The position numbers were made by a program, and so were the translations under genes. Source: JAKZVK01 sp965248255 (lineage in GTDB: Bacteria; Acidobacteriota; Terriglobia; Bryobacterales; UBA6623). From it: 64,000 bases of DNA. The notes below the pieces were generated by a model that was not told the DNA's origin, did no database searches, and saw only the letters and a program-made list of their open reading frames with translations. Shown here in pieces: positions 17,984-26,577 of this stretch; the stretch's first letter is position 1, and each line of letters begins with the position of its first letter. The stretch lies in assembly GCA_965248255.1 (NCBI GenBank), contig CBDFIW010000003.1:62001-126000 (forward strand). The letters run 5' to 3'.

Positions 17984-19084
17984 TCAGCAGAACCTCTCGA
18001 GGCATTCCACGACCCACTCAAAATACTGCTCGGTATAGACGTGGTTTGACTCGGGCTGGTGGACCTTGAAGTGCTCCGGGTGGTCCGCCGCTTCGTAGGC
18101 GGGCTTGACGATGCTCATCATCTTCTCGACGCCGGAGTTCGGCATGTCTTCGTCCCGCGTGGGGGCGATCGCCATGAATGGGCGGGGACAGATGCAAGCG
18201 CTGACGATCTGCGGGTGATCGAAATACCGCAGCATGTGTGGGATGTAGAAGTAGGAGCTGTGTCGGTTGACATCTCCCTCGTGAATGGCCAGCGCCAGAC
18301 TGCCGACCGAACCCGCGACCGGCACGCCCACGCGGATCGACGGGTCACACGCCATGCCGTACCACGTCGTGTTGCCGCCGAGCGACATGCCGGTCAAGCC
18401 GATGCGGGTCGCGTCGACGTTCTTGTGGGCGGCAAGGATTCGCGCCGCGCGCAGGGCTTCGTCGACCATCACGCCCATCATGGTGCGGCCGTAGGGAGCC
18501 AGAAAGCGGATGTGTTTTTCCCAATTGACAGGGCTGACGTGCCGGCTCGTCGTGCCGCGCAAGGTGATCGAGAGGGTCGCAAAGCCTCGGCGGGCCAGTT
18601 CGCGCCCCCAGCCGATGAGCGGTCCCGTGCCGGGTTGCTGATTGCCGAACTTCGGGGCGGTCAATCTTTCGACGTTGCCGCTTGTGCCGGAAAGGCATAC
18701 GACGCCGCCGAGCGAGCCTGTACGGGCGCCGGCGGGAACCGCCAGTACGCCGGGGACCGTGTCGCCCAAGACGTTTCGATAGGTAAGCGTCGTCAGATCG
18801 AGTCCGTCGTCGGTTGTCTCTGACTTTGCCGTGCGGAAGGGTACTTCGCCCGGTATCGGCTCCAAGCCCAGGAGTTCCTTCAACTTGAGGCGGATCTGGT
18901 CGTTCGATAGACCTTTCCGCGGATGGGCCGGCCGAACATCTCGCGGGATGCGTGCTCCTTCTCGAGATGCTTTGGGCGACTGTCCCGCGCCGAGAGAATG
19001 CGAGGCCACGGTTGCGAGGCTCAGCCGCAGGAGGGTTCGCCGATGGAAGACATTCGAAAGGGAAGGAGCGGTGCGCGTGACCAT
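17984..19084 (-). CDS. Secreted alpha/beta hydrolase (dienelactone hydrolase / acetylxylan esterase-like)
   Basis: I chose ATG 19084 because it gives a twin-arginine-like signal (HRRTLLRLSLATVASHSLGAG); longer in-frame starts upstream have no such feature. The mature domain has the nucleophile elbow GMSLGGN, an Asp in TRDEDMPNSG and a catalytic His in ESNHVYTEQ, the usual triad order. An oxyanion-like loop (SGTSG) precedes it. Length is 366 residues. Family relatives hydrolyse esters of plant polysaccharides or other acyl groups; the substrate here is not known. It converges with the oxidoreductase gene. Confidence 0.8.
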   Translation of the reverse strand: MVTRTAPSLSNVFHRRTLLRLSLATVASHSLGAGQSPKASREGARIPRDVRPAHPRKGLSNDQIRLKLKELLGLEPIPGEVPFRTAKSETTDDGLDLTTLTYRNVLGDTVPGVLAVPAGARTGSLGGVVCLSGTSGNVERLTAPKFGNQQPGTGPLIGWGRELARRGFATLSITLRGTTSRHVSPVNWEKHIRFLAPYGRTMMGVMVDEALRAARILAAHKNVDATRIGLTGMSLGGNTTWYGMACDPSIRVGVPVAGSVGSLALAIHEGDVNRHSSYFYIPHMLRYFDHPQIVSACICPRPFMAIAPTRDEDMPNSGVEKMMSIVKPAYEAADHPEHFKVHQPESNHVYTEQYFEWVVECLERFC

Positions 19085-19345
19085 GGCCTCTAGACCGATC
19101 ATTCCCGAGCCGTTCGAGACTCCCGGAAGGATTGACTGGGATTGTACAGTACCGAGGAGGTGCTGGCGGACCTCAGCCGCCATACGCCGAGCCGGCGGGC
19201 AGACGGGGCGTTGGGATGTGCTGCCTGGTCGAGAGCGCGAGTCGCACGAAGGACGTTGAAGGTTCAGTACCGTGCCCGCTGGCACTTTGCCGCAACTTTT
19301 GTAAGCATGGATGTGTTTGGAGGGATCAAGGAGGCTCGTCCGATC

Positions 19346-19660
19346 ATGAGAAAATTATTAACGCTGGTGACCCTCGGGATGTTCGTGGTCAGTGGCGCGA
19401 CGTTCGCCGGCCAAGCCAAGAAGCGAGAGAAGCGGCAGCAACAGCGCATCAACCAGGGAGTCAAGAGCGAGGAATTGACCAAGAAGGAAACTCTAAAGCT
19501 CGAGAAGAAAGAGGCTAAACTGCACCGCCAGATCAAGAAAGACCGCAAGGACGGCGGTGGCTTGACCGCGAAGGAGCGGGTCAAGATCGACAAGAAGCAG
19601 GACAAGCTCAGCAAGCAGATTTACAAGCAGAAGCACGACGATCAGAAGCAGAAGAGCTAG
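19346..19660 (+). CDS. Small secreted lysine-rich helical protein
   Basis: A 104-residue protein starting at ATG 19346, about 11 bases after AAGGAGG. It has a clean signal peptide (KLLTLVTLGMFVVSGATFAGQA) and a highly charged Lys/Glu-rich helical body in two related segments: INQGVKSEELTKKETLKLEKKEAK, then GGGLTAKERVKIDKKQDKLSKQIYKQKHD. Similar small periplasmic proteins recur in Acidobacteriota and other environmental bacteria, but their role is unknown. An in-frame extension to 19142 lacks a signal peptide and is rejected as the start. Confidence 0.75.
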   Translation: MRKLLTLVTLGMFVVSGATFAGQAKKREKRQQQRINQGVKSEELTKKETLKLEKKEAKLHRQIKKDRKDGGGLTAKERVKIDKKQDKLSKQIYKQKHDDQKQKS

Positions 19661-19910
19661 CCCGTACCCATCCCTCTTTGCGGCGTCGACGGCGGGCGCA
19701 CGGCTGTGAGCCGCAGGCGTCAGCCTGCGCTGAGTCGGTCGAGCCGCCGGGGGCCGGTAACTTCCAGCAGTCTGGCTTCGCCTAAGCCGTAGACTGATCC
19801 TCGCAACCGGGCACGCCGGCTCTGCTTGACTCGCCTCGTTTCAGGTGGCATCGTTATAGGGATTCAGTCCACTCTTCCCTTCGACTTCTGACCGACAAGA
19901 GGCACTTCCC

Positions 19911-21008
19911 GTGAATACCAGACAACTCGCGCATCTCCCCGCTGTGTTTTTGCTTGCCGCCCTGGCGGTGGCGGCCGCCACGCCCGCCTCGACCCTACAG
20001 AGCGGTAAGGCGGACCTGCGCTCGGCCGGGGCACTGGCATTCGCTCCGGACGGCATCCTTCTTGTGGGCGACTCGCTAGGAGGCGCGGTGTTCGCGCTTG
20101 ATACCGGCGACCGCACGGCGGGCTCATCCGGCAAGGTCGAGGTGAGCAGCGTCAATGAGAAGATCGCTGCGCTGCTGGGGATCGCCCCGGACCAGATTCT
20201 TGTCAACGACATGGCCGTCAATCCCATCTCGAAGAACGTTTATCTCTCCGTCTCGCGTGGCCGGGGCCCGGACGCGCTGCCGGTGATCCTTCGCTTGAGC
20301 CACTCAGGCAAGCTCGAAGCACTCTCGCTGGACGGCGTGAAACACGCGAAGGTGAGTCTTCCCAATGCTCCGGCGGCCGATGCGAAAGACCGCCGCGGAC
20401 GCAGCCTGCGGGTGCAGGCCATAACGGATCTCTCTTACGTCGACGGCAAGGTGCTCATCGCCGGCCTGTCGAATGAAGAGTTCGCTTCCACGCTCCGAGC
20501 GGTTCCGTTCCCGTTCGGCGACGCCGACAATGGAACAAGCGTGGAGATCTTCCACGGCGCGCACGGACGGTGGGAGACGCACGCACCGGTTCGTACGTTT
20601 GTACCGTATGAGATTCAACAAGAGCCGCATCTGCTGGCCGCCTACACTTGCACGCCTTTGGTTAAGTTCCCGATCTCGGATCTGAAGCCCGGGACGAAGA
20701 TCGTAGGTACGACGATCGCCGAGTTGGGCAACCGCAACCGCCCGCTCGACATGATTGTGTACAAAAAAGGCGGCGCTGACTACATCCTGATGAACAACAG
20801 CAGCCGTGGGGTGATGAAGATGTCGACGGAGAAGATCCATACCTTCGGCGGCATCAAGGAAAAGACCGGTGTTGCCGGGTTGCCCTACGAGACCATCGCG
20901 CATCTCAAGGGAGTGCAGCAGCTCGACCGGCTGGATGATGAGAACGCGTTGATTCTGGTGCAGGCCGAGAGTGGCGCGCTCAATATTGAGACGATCGCGT
21001 TGCCGTAG
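19911..21008 (+). CDS. Secreted protein of unknown function, beta-propeller-like
   Basis: The 365-residue protein has an N-terminal signal peptide (LPAVFLLAALAVAAATPAS). Its body contains propeller-like strand pairs (GALAFAPDGILLVGDSLGGAVFALDTGD, NDMAVNPISKNVYLSVSRG). No catalytic motif is recognised. The start codon is GTG 19911. It is followed, after a repeat element, by another secreted protein gene. Similar proteins are annotated as hypothetical in Acidobacteriota; function is not assigned. Confidence 0.7.
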   Translation: MNTRQLAHLPAVFLLAALAVAAATPASTLQSGKADLRSAGALAFAPDGILLVGDSLGGAVFALDTGDRTAGSSGKVEVSSVNEKIAALLGIAPDQILVNDMAVNPISKNVYLSVSRGRGPDALPVILRLSHSGKLEALSLDGVKHAKVSLPNAPAADAKDRRGRSLRVQAITDLSYVDGKVLIAGLSNEEFASTLRAVPFPFGDADNGTSVEIFHGAHGRWETHAPVRTFVPYEIQQEPHLLAAYTCTPLVKFPISDLKPGTKIVGTTIAELGNRNRPLDMIVYKKGGADYILMNNSSRGVMKMSTEKIHTFGGIKEKTGVAGLPYETIAHLKGVQQLDRLDDENALILVQAESGALNIETIALP

Positions 21009-21028
21009 CAGAGCCTCTGATCGCGAGT

Positions 21029-21140
21029 CAGAGCCGCAGGCGGGAGCCTGCGGTGATCCGCTTCGAGCCTCGGTGAAATCCTCTGTACAGCTTTTCGGTT
21101 GCGGAGGCGCCCCACCGCGGACTGCCGTCCGCGGCTCTGA
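21029..21140. repeat. 112-bp intergenic palindromic repeat, copy A
   Basis: It opens with a hairpin (CCGCAGGCGGGAGCCTGCGG) and closes with a second one (CCGCGGACTGCCGTCCGCGG). The same layout and much of the sequence recur at 22300-22411. The two copies flank the next gene. A shorter relative of the first hairpin lies near 19708-19735. Confidence 0.75.
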
Positions 21141-22257
21141 CTGGCTGGCTGCGCTTGCAGCCTCTTACCTTGTTTTGAGTTCGCTGTCCGCGGCGCTGGC
21201 GCAGAGGTCCGGTTCCGCGGTCGACATTCGCCTAGACCGCTTCTCGCAAACCAAGCCTGTTTTCCGCGTCTCAGGCGCCAAGTACTCGGCTGCTGAGGGG
21301 CGCAAGGCCTTCGCGGTGTACGTCGAGGGCGCGGGTGGGTCTGTGAGCGCCGGACAGCCCCCCATCCTGGGGTCCTATCGCATCGAGGGCGGGGCCCTTG
21401 TTTTCGAACCACGGTTCCCGTTGGAGCCCGGCATGCGCTACCGCGCGGTGCTCCGCCCGGCTGGCCCGGTCGAGCCGCTGGTCAAGGTATTCGAGATCCC
21501 CGAAGAGGGCCCGGGGCCGCCCACGTTCGTGGAGCACATCTACCCTTCGGCGAGCCGGCTGCCTGAAAACCAACTGAAGTTCTACCTCCATTTCTCGGCG
21601 GCTATGAGCCGGGTCGAAGCCTATCGCCACGTGCATCTGCTCGACTCGGACGGGAAGCGAATCGACCTTCCGTTTCTTGAACTCGACCAGGAGCTTTGGG
21701 ACCGGGCCGGCCGGCGGCTGACCGTCTTCTTTGATCCAGGCCGCGTCAAGCGTGGGCTGTTGCCGCGTGAAGAGGCAGGTGTGCCGATCGAGGCGGGAGA
21801 AAGCTACACGCTCGTGGTTGATCGTGCCTGGCCCGACGCGAAACGCCGTCCGCTCGAGCAGGATTACAAGAAACCGTTCACCGTCGCGCCGGCGGATCGC
21901 GAACCGCCCAGCCTCGAAACATGGAAGCTGGCCCCGCCCGCGGCCGGCACAGTCGCCGCCCTGACCGTCACCTTCCCTGAGCCGCTGGACCATGCGCTCT
22001 TGCTGCAGCTGGTACGGGTGGTAACGCCGGCAAGGTTGCCTGTCGCGGGCCGGGTGCGCGTCGATCGAGAGGAGACACGGTGGCGCTTTACACCCAGCCG
22101 GCCATGGGAAGCAGGCCGGTACGACTTGGAGGTCGGTACTGTGCTTGAGGATCTGGCGGGCAACACGCTGGACCGTCCGTTCGAGGTGGACGTGTTCGAG
22201 CGCGTGGAGGAACGCATTATTGAGGAGACACGATCGTTGAGCTTCGAGGTGCAGTAA
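21073..22257 (+). CDS. Secreted protein with bacterial Ig-like (Big_5) domains
   Basis: The body contains Ig-like strands typical of SbsA/Big_5 domains, for example KFYLHFSAAMSRVEAYRHVHLLD and ALTVTFPEPLDHALLLQLVRVV, ending in YDLEVGTVLEDLAGNTLDRPFEV. An N-terminal hydrophobic segment (LAALAASYLVLSSLSAALAQ) looks like a signal peptide. The start is uncertain: GTG 21073 lies inside the repeat copy and gives a long leader, a CTG at 21145 sits at the signal peptide, and an ATG at 20971 would overlap the upstream gene. No enzyme motif is visible; a structural or binding role in the envelope is likely. Confidence 0.7.
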   Translation: MKSSVQLFGCGGAPPRTAVRGSDWLAALAASYLVLSSLSAALAQRSGSAVDIRLDRFSQTKPVFRVSGAKYSAAEGRKAFAVYVEGAGGSVSAGQPPILGSYRIEGGALVFEPRFPLEPGMRYRAVLRPAGPVEPLVKVFEIPEEGPGPPTFVEHIYPSASRLPENQLKFYLHFSAAMSRVEAYRHVHLLDSDGKRIDLPFLELDQELWDRAGRRLTVFFDPGRVKRGLLPREEAGVPIEAGESYTLVVDRAWPDAKRRPLEQDYKKPFTVAPADREPPSLETWKLAPPAAGTVAALTVTFPEPLDHALLLQLVRVVTPARLPVAGRVRVDREETRWRFTPSRPWEAGRYDLEVGTVLEDLAGNTLDRPFEVDVFERVEERIIEETRSLSFEVQ

Positions 22258-22299
22258 ACTGAGCCACATCGAGCCTTCGATCAGGCCGCTATGACGAAT

Positions 22300-22411
22300 T
22301 CAGAGCCGCAGGCGGGAGCCTGCGGTGATCCGCTTCGAACGAAGGTGAAACTCCTGTAGAGCCGTTGGGCCATCGGCGCAGCTCAACGCGGACTAACGTC
22401 CGCCGCTAAGA
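22300..22411. repeat. 112-bp intergenic palindromic repeat, copy B
   Basis: This is the second copy of the element at 21029-21140, in the same orientation. The first 37 bases are the same and the middle has diverged. The closing hairpin is CGCGGACTAACGTCCGCCG. It occupies most of the 301-bp gap between the Ig-like gene and the cysteine desulfurase gene, so that gap holds nothing else evident. Confidence 0.75.
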
Positions 22412-22558
22412 GTCGCACGGCGCGCCGGCTCTAGGCCAGCCTGGGGGACTACGCCGTTGAGCCCAAGCTGAACGCAAAGCGCGGCGCCTCAAAAGATCAG
22501 AACACGAATTGACAGCCTCGTACACCATTCCTAAGCTGAAAACAGCTTCCCCTGTGCC

Positions 22559-23743
22559 TTGCGGCCATCCGTGAAACTCCCCATCTACATGGACCACCAC
22601 GCCACCACCCCGGTGGATCCGCGCGTGGTGGACGCCATGCGGCCCTACTTCACCGAGCATTTCGGCAACGCGGCCAGCCGCAACCACTCTTTCGGTTGGA
22701 AGGCTGAGGAGGCCGTGGAGACGGCGCGGACCCAGGTGGCCGACGTCCTTGCCGCTCGGACGCGCGAGATTGTGTTTGCCAGCGGCGCCACGGAGTCGAT
22801 CAACCTTGCTTTGAAAGGCGTCGCGGAGAGGTACGCGGACCGAGGCGACCATATCATCACCTGGCAGACCGAGCACAGGGCGGTTCTCGATGCGGCCAAA
22901 CGTCTCGAGGGGCGAGGCTTTCGAGTCTCGTACTTGCCTGTGGGACGAGACGGCCTGATCGACCTTGATGCTCTGGAACGCGCCCTGACCGCCAGGACGA
23001 TTCTGATCTCGCTTCTCCACGCCAACAACGAGATCGGAGTGATTCAGCCGATTCGTGAGGTCGGCGCGATTGCACGACGGCATGGCGTGGTGTTTCACGT
23101 CGACGCAGCACAATCGTTCGGCAAGGTCCCGATCGACGTCAACGAGGATTACATCGACCTGCTTTCACTCAGTGGACACAAGATATACGGCCCCAAAGGA
23201 GTCGGCGCGCTGTACGTGCGGCGGCGCGATCCCCGAGTCGAGATCGCCGCGCAGATCGATGGAGGCGGGCACGAGCGTGGCATGCGTTCCGGGACCTTGA
23301 ACGTGCCGGGGATCGTCGGCCTGGGCAAGGCGAGCGAGATCGCGGCGGCGGAGCGAGACGCCGCGGCGCGTCGCTTGGGCGCGCTGCGCGATCGCTTAAA
23401 ACAGGGCTTGCTCAGTGAACTAGAGGACGTCTCGATCAACGGCAGCCTCGACCGCCGCCTACCGAACAACCTGCATCTGAGCTTTGCCGGCGTGGACGGC
23501 GAGTCGCTGCTGATGGGTCTGGACGACGTGGCCGTATCGAGCGGCTCGGCTTGCACGACCGCCGAGCCCGAACCGAGCCACGTGCTGCGGGCGCTGGGCC
23601 TCCCCGAAGACCTCGCTCACGCCTCGTTGCGGTTCGGTCTGGGCCGCTTCAATACCGAGGAGGAAGTCGATTACGTGATCGAGAAGGTGAGGGCTGTGGT
23701 CAACCGCCTCCGCCAGATGTCACCTGTCAGCCCGCCAGCGTAG
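22559..23743 (+). CDS. Cysteine desulfurase (IscS/NifS type)
   Basis: The 394-residue PLP enzyme removes sulfur from cysteine for iron-sulfur clusters and thiolation. It shows the N-terminal IYMDHHATTPVD, the PLP lysine in SLSGHKIYGPKG (near residue 207) and the active cysteine loop VSSGSACTTAEPEPSHVLRALG (near 331). The class I ATESIN and HVDAAQS segments are also present. The start is TTG 22559 or GTG 22571; no strong ribosome-binding site settles it. No iscU or iscR lies nearby. A possible link with the radical-SAM MtaB gene in this window is inference only. Confidence 0.93.
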   Translation: MRPSVKLPIYMDHHATTPVDPRVVDAMRPYFTEHFGNAASRNHSFGWKAEEAVETARTQVADVLAARTREIVFASGATESINLALKGVAERYADRGDHIITWQTEHRAVLDAAKRLEGRGFRVSYLPVGRDGLIDLDALERALTARTILISLLHANNEIGVIQPIREVGAIARRHGVVFHVDAAQSFGKVPIDVNEDYIDLLSLSGHKIYGPKGVGALYVRRRDPRVEIAAQIDGGGHERGMRSGTLNVPGIVGLGKASEIAAAERDAAARRLGALRDRLKQGLLSELEDVSINGSLDRRLPNNLHLSFAGVDGESLLMGLDDVAVSSGSACTTAEPEPSHVLRALGLPEDLAHASLRFGLGRFNTEEEVDYVIEKVRAVVNRLRQMSPVSPPA

Positions 23744-23759
23744 CGACGCAGCGTGCCAC

Positions 23760-23779
23760 GCCCGGCCGCACCGCCGGGC
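23760..23779. terminator. GC hairpin between convergent genes
   Basis: GCCCGGC and GCCGGGC form a perfect 7-bp stem with a 6-base loop. It lies 17 bases after the cysteine desulfurase stop and faces the end of the thioredoxin-like gene. No strong T run follows, so termination is only suggested. Confidence 0.35.
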
Positions 23780-23830
23780 CGCCTCAAAAGCAGCAAGGCT
23801 TGCTCCAGGCGGTCTTTTTGACTGCCTTTC

Positions 23831-24379
23831 CTACGATTCTTTCAGATACTTGTTGAGGATCAGGCGGAGGTTGCGGTCGTTGTAATAGTTGCGCTCGGTG
23901 CCGGCGTGCTCTTCGCGGACCATTCCTTCGCGATCGATGAAGAGCATGTGCGGCACGTAGGGCGGATGCTTTACCACCGAGAATCCCCCGACGCGGGCCC
24001 ACAGGGCACGGTTGCCTACGGCCACCGGGAAGACGACGTTGAACTCGTCCACGAACTTGGGCAAGTCGGTCTTGGCGGACTCGTTCGCGGCGATCCCGAT
24101 GATCTCGAGGCCGCGGGACTTCCACTCTTCGTAGATCACGTTGAGAGTCTGCGTCGCCTCATGACACAGGGGACAGGTCGAGTAGAAGAACATGACGATA
24201 ACCACCTTGCCCTTGAGGTGATCGAGGCTGACCAGTTCGCCCGTGACCGTTTCGAGCTCGAGTTCAACGGCAGGCCGGGGTAACTCGGCCGCGGCCGACG
24301 CACCAACGAAGGCCAGCGAGAGGATCGCTAGCTGAAGTGCGGGCGAGAGAGTTCCGCGAGACCGGTAGACTGATGGCAA
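23831..24379 (-). CDS. TlpA-like thioredoxin-fold protein (CPLC)
   Basis: The 182-residue protein has an N-terminal export signal (LAILSLAFVGASAAA) and a peroxiredoxin/TlpA fold with the redox motif CPLC after VVIVMFFYST. The later PHMLFIDREG strand carries the cis-Pro region. It should act as a periplasmic thiol-disulfide oxidoreductase. It lies 9 bp after a paralogue (24389-24937) in the same direction, so the pair forms an operon that probably arose by tandem duplication. Confidence 0.82.
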   Translation of the reverse strand: MPSVYRSRGTLSPALQLAILSLAFVGASAAAELPRPAVELELETVTGELVSLDHLKGKVVIVMFFYSTCPLCHEATQTLNVIYEEWKSRGLEIIGIAANESAKTDLPKFVDEFNVVFPVAVGNRALWARVGGFSVVKHPPYVPHMLFIDREGMVREEHAGTERNYYNDRNLRLILNKYLKES

Positions 24380-24388
24380 GGAGTGGTC

Positions 24389-24937
24389 CTAGCTGGGCTT
24401 CTTGCCCTTGGCGGGCTCGGCGAGCAGTTTTTCCAGTTCCGCCTCGATGTTCTTCGCTTGCGCGGCGTAGAACTCTCGGTCTCCGCCAGGGTGCTCGGCG
24501 CGGATCTTGCCCTCGCGGTCGAGGAAGAACATGTAGGGTACGAAGAACCGCGACATGACGGAAAGCCCGGCGAACCGCGTGCACTCGAAACGGCTTGAAA
24601 CCGCGAGCGGAAACAGAACCTGATAGGTCTGATGGAACGTGGCGAGGTCGGCGGCGGCGGAGCGATTGATCGCTAGGCCGACGATTTCGAGGCCGCGAGA
24701 CTTCATCCTCGCGTAGAGCGGATTCAAGACCTTTGTCGCCTCCTGGCAGTGCGGGCAATTCGTATTGAAGAACATGGCGACCACGACTTTGCCGCGCAGT
24801 TGCTCTAGCGACATGGCTCGGCCGTCGATCGTGGTGAACTTCAGCGGTGGCGAGGGACGTGGAATTTTTCCGGCCGGCAAAGTCGCAACGCTCAGCAAGA
24901 CAAGCGGGGCAAGGAGAGCAGGCTTTAGGATTCGCAT
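24389..24937 (-). CDS. TlpA-like thioredoxin-fold protein (CPHC)
   Basis: A paralogue of the downstream gene, also 182 residues, with a signal peptide (LLAPLVLLSVATLPAG), the redox motif CPHC after VVVAMFFNTN, and the FVPYMFFLDREGKI strand. The CPHC dipeptide is the DsbA-like version, while its neighbour has CPLC, so the two may differ in redox potential. It follows the HEXXH protein gene by 9 bp, giving a likely three-gene operon (26278 down to 23831). Confidence 0.82.
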   Translation of the reverse strand: MRILKPALLAPLVLLSVATLPAGKIPRPSPPLKFTTIDGRAMSLEQLRGKVVVAMFFNTNCPHCQEATKVLNPLYARMKSRGLEIVGLAINRSAAADLATFHQTYQVLFPLAVSSRFECTRFAGLSVMSRFFVPYMFFLDREGKIRAEHPGGDREFYAAQAKNIEAELEKLLAEPAKGKKPS

Positions 24938-24946
24938 AGACGTTCG

Positions 24947-26278
24947 CTACCTTGGTTCGGTGATTTCGGCGGATTGGAAACCAACTGCCGTATAGGCCTT
25001 CAATGTATCACCGGGCAGTCCCTCGATGCTACTGACGACCGTGCCGTGCAGCGCGAGGACGAATCTACCTGTTTCACTCACGCCGGTGACGCGTCGGGGC
25101 GTCTCACTCTCGAAGACCGCCGAGCGCCACTTCTTCTTGCAAACTTGCTTGTAAAGATCGAAGAAGCGCGCGGCCGCTTCGGCGTCTTGCCAGCGGGAGG
25201 CGTAAGCCAGAACGGCGCGGTCCTTCGCCTTGTTTTCGTAGATCCGATAATGGCCGCCGCGCCACCGCGGCGACAGGGAGTCGGCCTCGTCCTCGGAGAA
25301 GTACTGCTTCAGCAGGACGTGATGATCAAGTTGGCCGACTGCGCCGCGGGCGACCTGCTTGAAACCACGTCCGGGTTTGGCCTTCGGCAGAGGTGGGTGC
25401 GCCGCTTTTCTTCGAGCGAAGTAAGCCTCGGGCTCCATGATGTGCTGTGACGTCAGGGGCGGTCTTTCAAAGACTTCTCGGAATCCGGCCTTGCCCCTCT
25501 TCTCCACGACGGCCTGCTGGAAGAGCAAGCCCTCGACGTAGGGGAACAGCATCGTCTCGCGTAGGAGGAGCGGCGCGGCGGAGAAGACAGGATACTGCTC
25601 TGCTTCGAAGCGCGACGCCGCGGTCGTGGCAATGGCCGCGAGACGATTGGTAGCAAGCGATCGTCCGGTTTCTTGGAAGACGTACTTGGTCATCAGCCAT
25701 GAGGCCTGGCCCTCCATGACGGCGGACCGGGCGATGTCGCCGTCAGCGCTCTTGGCTTTGTTGACATACTTCTCGAGGTTGAAGTGTTGGTCCGCCAGCG
25801 CGTGGGCGAGCTCGTGGACGAGCGCGAACTCTTGCATGTCCTCGGGGGTCCAACTAGCCAGGTAGAGCTTGCGGGTCTTGAAGTCGTAGAGGGCGGTGGC
25901 TTGCTCGGTCAGCACGTCGACGAGCTGCTGTTGGAGGTCGAAACTGTCATCCACGAAGCCGAACAACTTGAGGAACAGCTCGTCGAGACGGATCTGTTCA
26001 GTCGACGTCTCTTCGGCGATGCGGGTCTCGATCAACTCACGGATCTCGTCGCGGGTGATCAACTCGCGGGGGATGGGCTTGCGGATCTCGAGACCCGTGA
26101 TGTCGCTTAGGATGGCCAGCATGCCGTCCACCTTGGCGAATAGATCGTCTGCGCGCTCCGGGGCTATGGCGGAGTCCTGGGCCGCCGCTGGTGTGAGCAA
26201 GAAGGCGAGGACGAGCGCCGCGGCGCCGAGACGCTTGACGGCGGCGAAATAGTGGAGCACGGGGGCGCGTGGACTCAT
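24947..26278 (-). CDS. Secreted protein with HEXXH zinc-protease motif
   Basis: ATG 26278 is taken as the start because it gives a signal peptide (LGAAALVLAFLLTPAAAQ). About 70 residues of open frame upstream look non-coding. Length is 443 residues. The motif VHELAHALADQ provides a HEXXH zinc site, and a conserved-looking MEGQASWL segment some 30 residues later could supply the third ligand. No named peptidase family is recognised. It leads an operon with two TlpA-like proteins. Protease activity is inferred from the motif only. Confidence 0.7.
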   Translation of the reverse strand: MSPRAPVLHYFAAVKRLGAAALVLAFLLTPAAAQDSAIAPERADDLFAKVDGMLAILSDITGLEIRKPIPRELITRDEIRELIETRIAEETSTEQIRLDELFLKLFGFVDDSFDLQQQLVDVLTEQATALYDFKTRKLYLASWTPEDMQEFALVHELAHALADQHFNLEKYVNKAKSADGDIARSAVMEGQASWLMTKYVFQETGRSLATNRLAAIATTAASRFEAEQYPVFSAAPLLLRETMLFPYVEGLLFQQAVVEKRGKAGFREVFERPPLTSQHIMEPEAYFARRKAAHPPLPKAKPGRGFKQVARGAVGQLDHHVLLKQYFSEDEADSLSPRWRGGHYRIYENKAKDRAVLAYASRWQDAEAAARFFDLYKQVCKKKWRSAVFESETPRRVTGVSETGRFVLALHGTVVSSIEGLPGDTLKAYTAVGFQSAEITEPR

Positions 26279-26577
26279 GGCCGTTGATCGAGTGACGAAG
26301 TTGGCGACCGCGGCGTTTCCTCGGGGCGTACCACAGACCGAGAACTGAGAGCCCGAGAATAGCAGAAAAGCTGAAGGGTTCCCGTCTCTCATCCGTCGGT
26401 AAGCTGCGAAGTTGACGGGAACGACCCTGTTGACGGTGTAAGCTTGGGCTTTGCGGCCACGAGCGGCTTTTTGGTCTCCGTCCACGGCTAGGCGTACGAC
26501 CCGGAATGGGTTCGCGTCTTTGCCCTAACTGTGGTCCTCGATGCCCTGTGACAGGTCTTCCGCTGGTCAGAAAGGGT

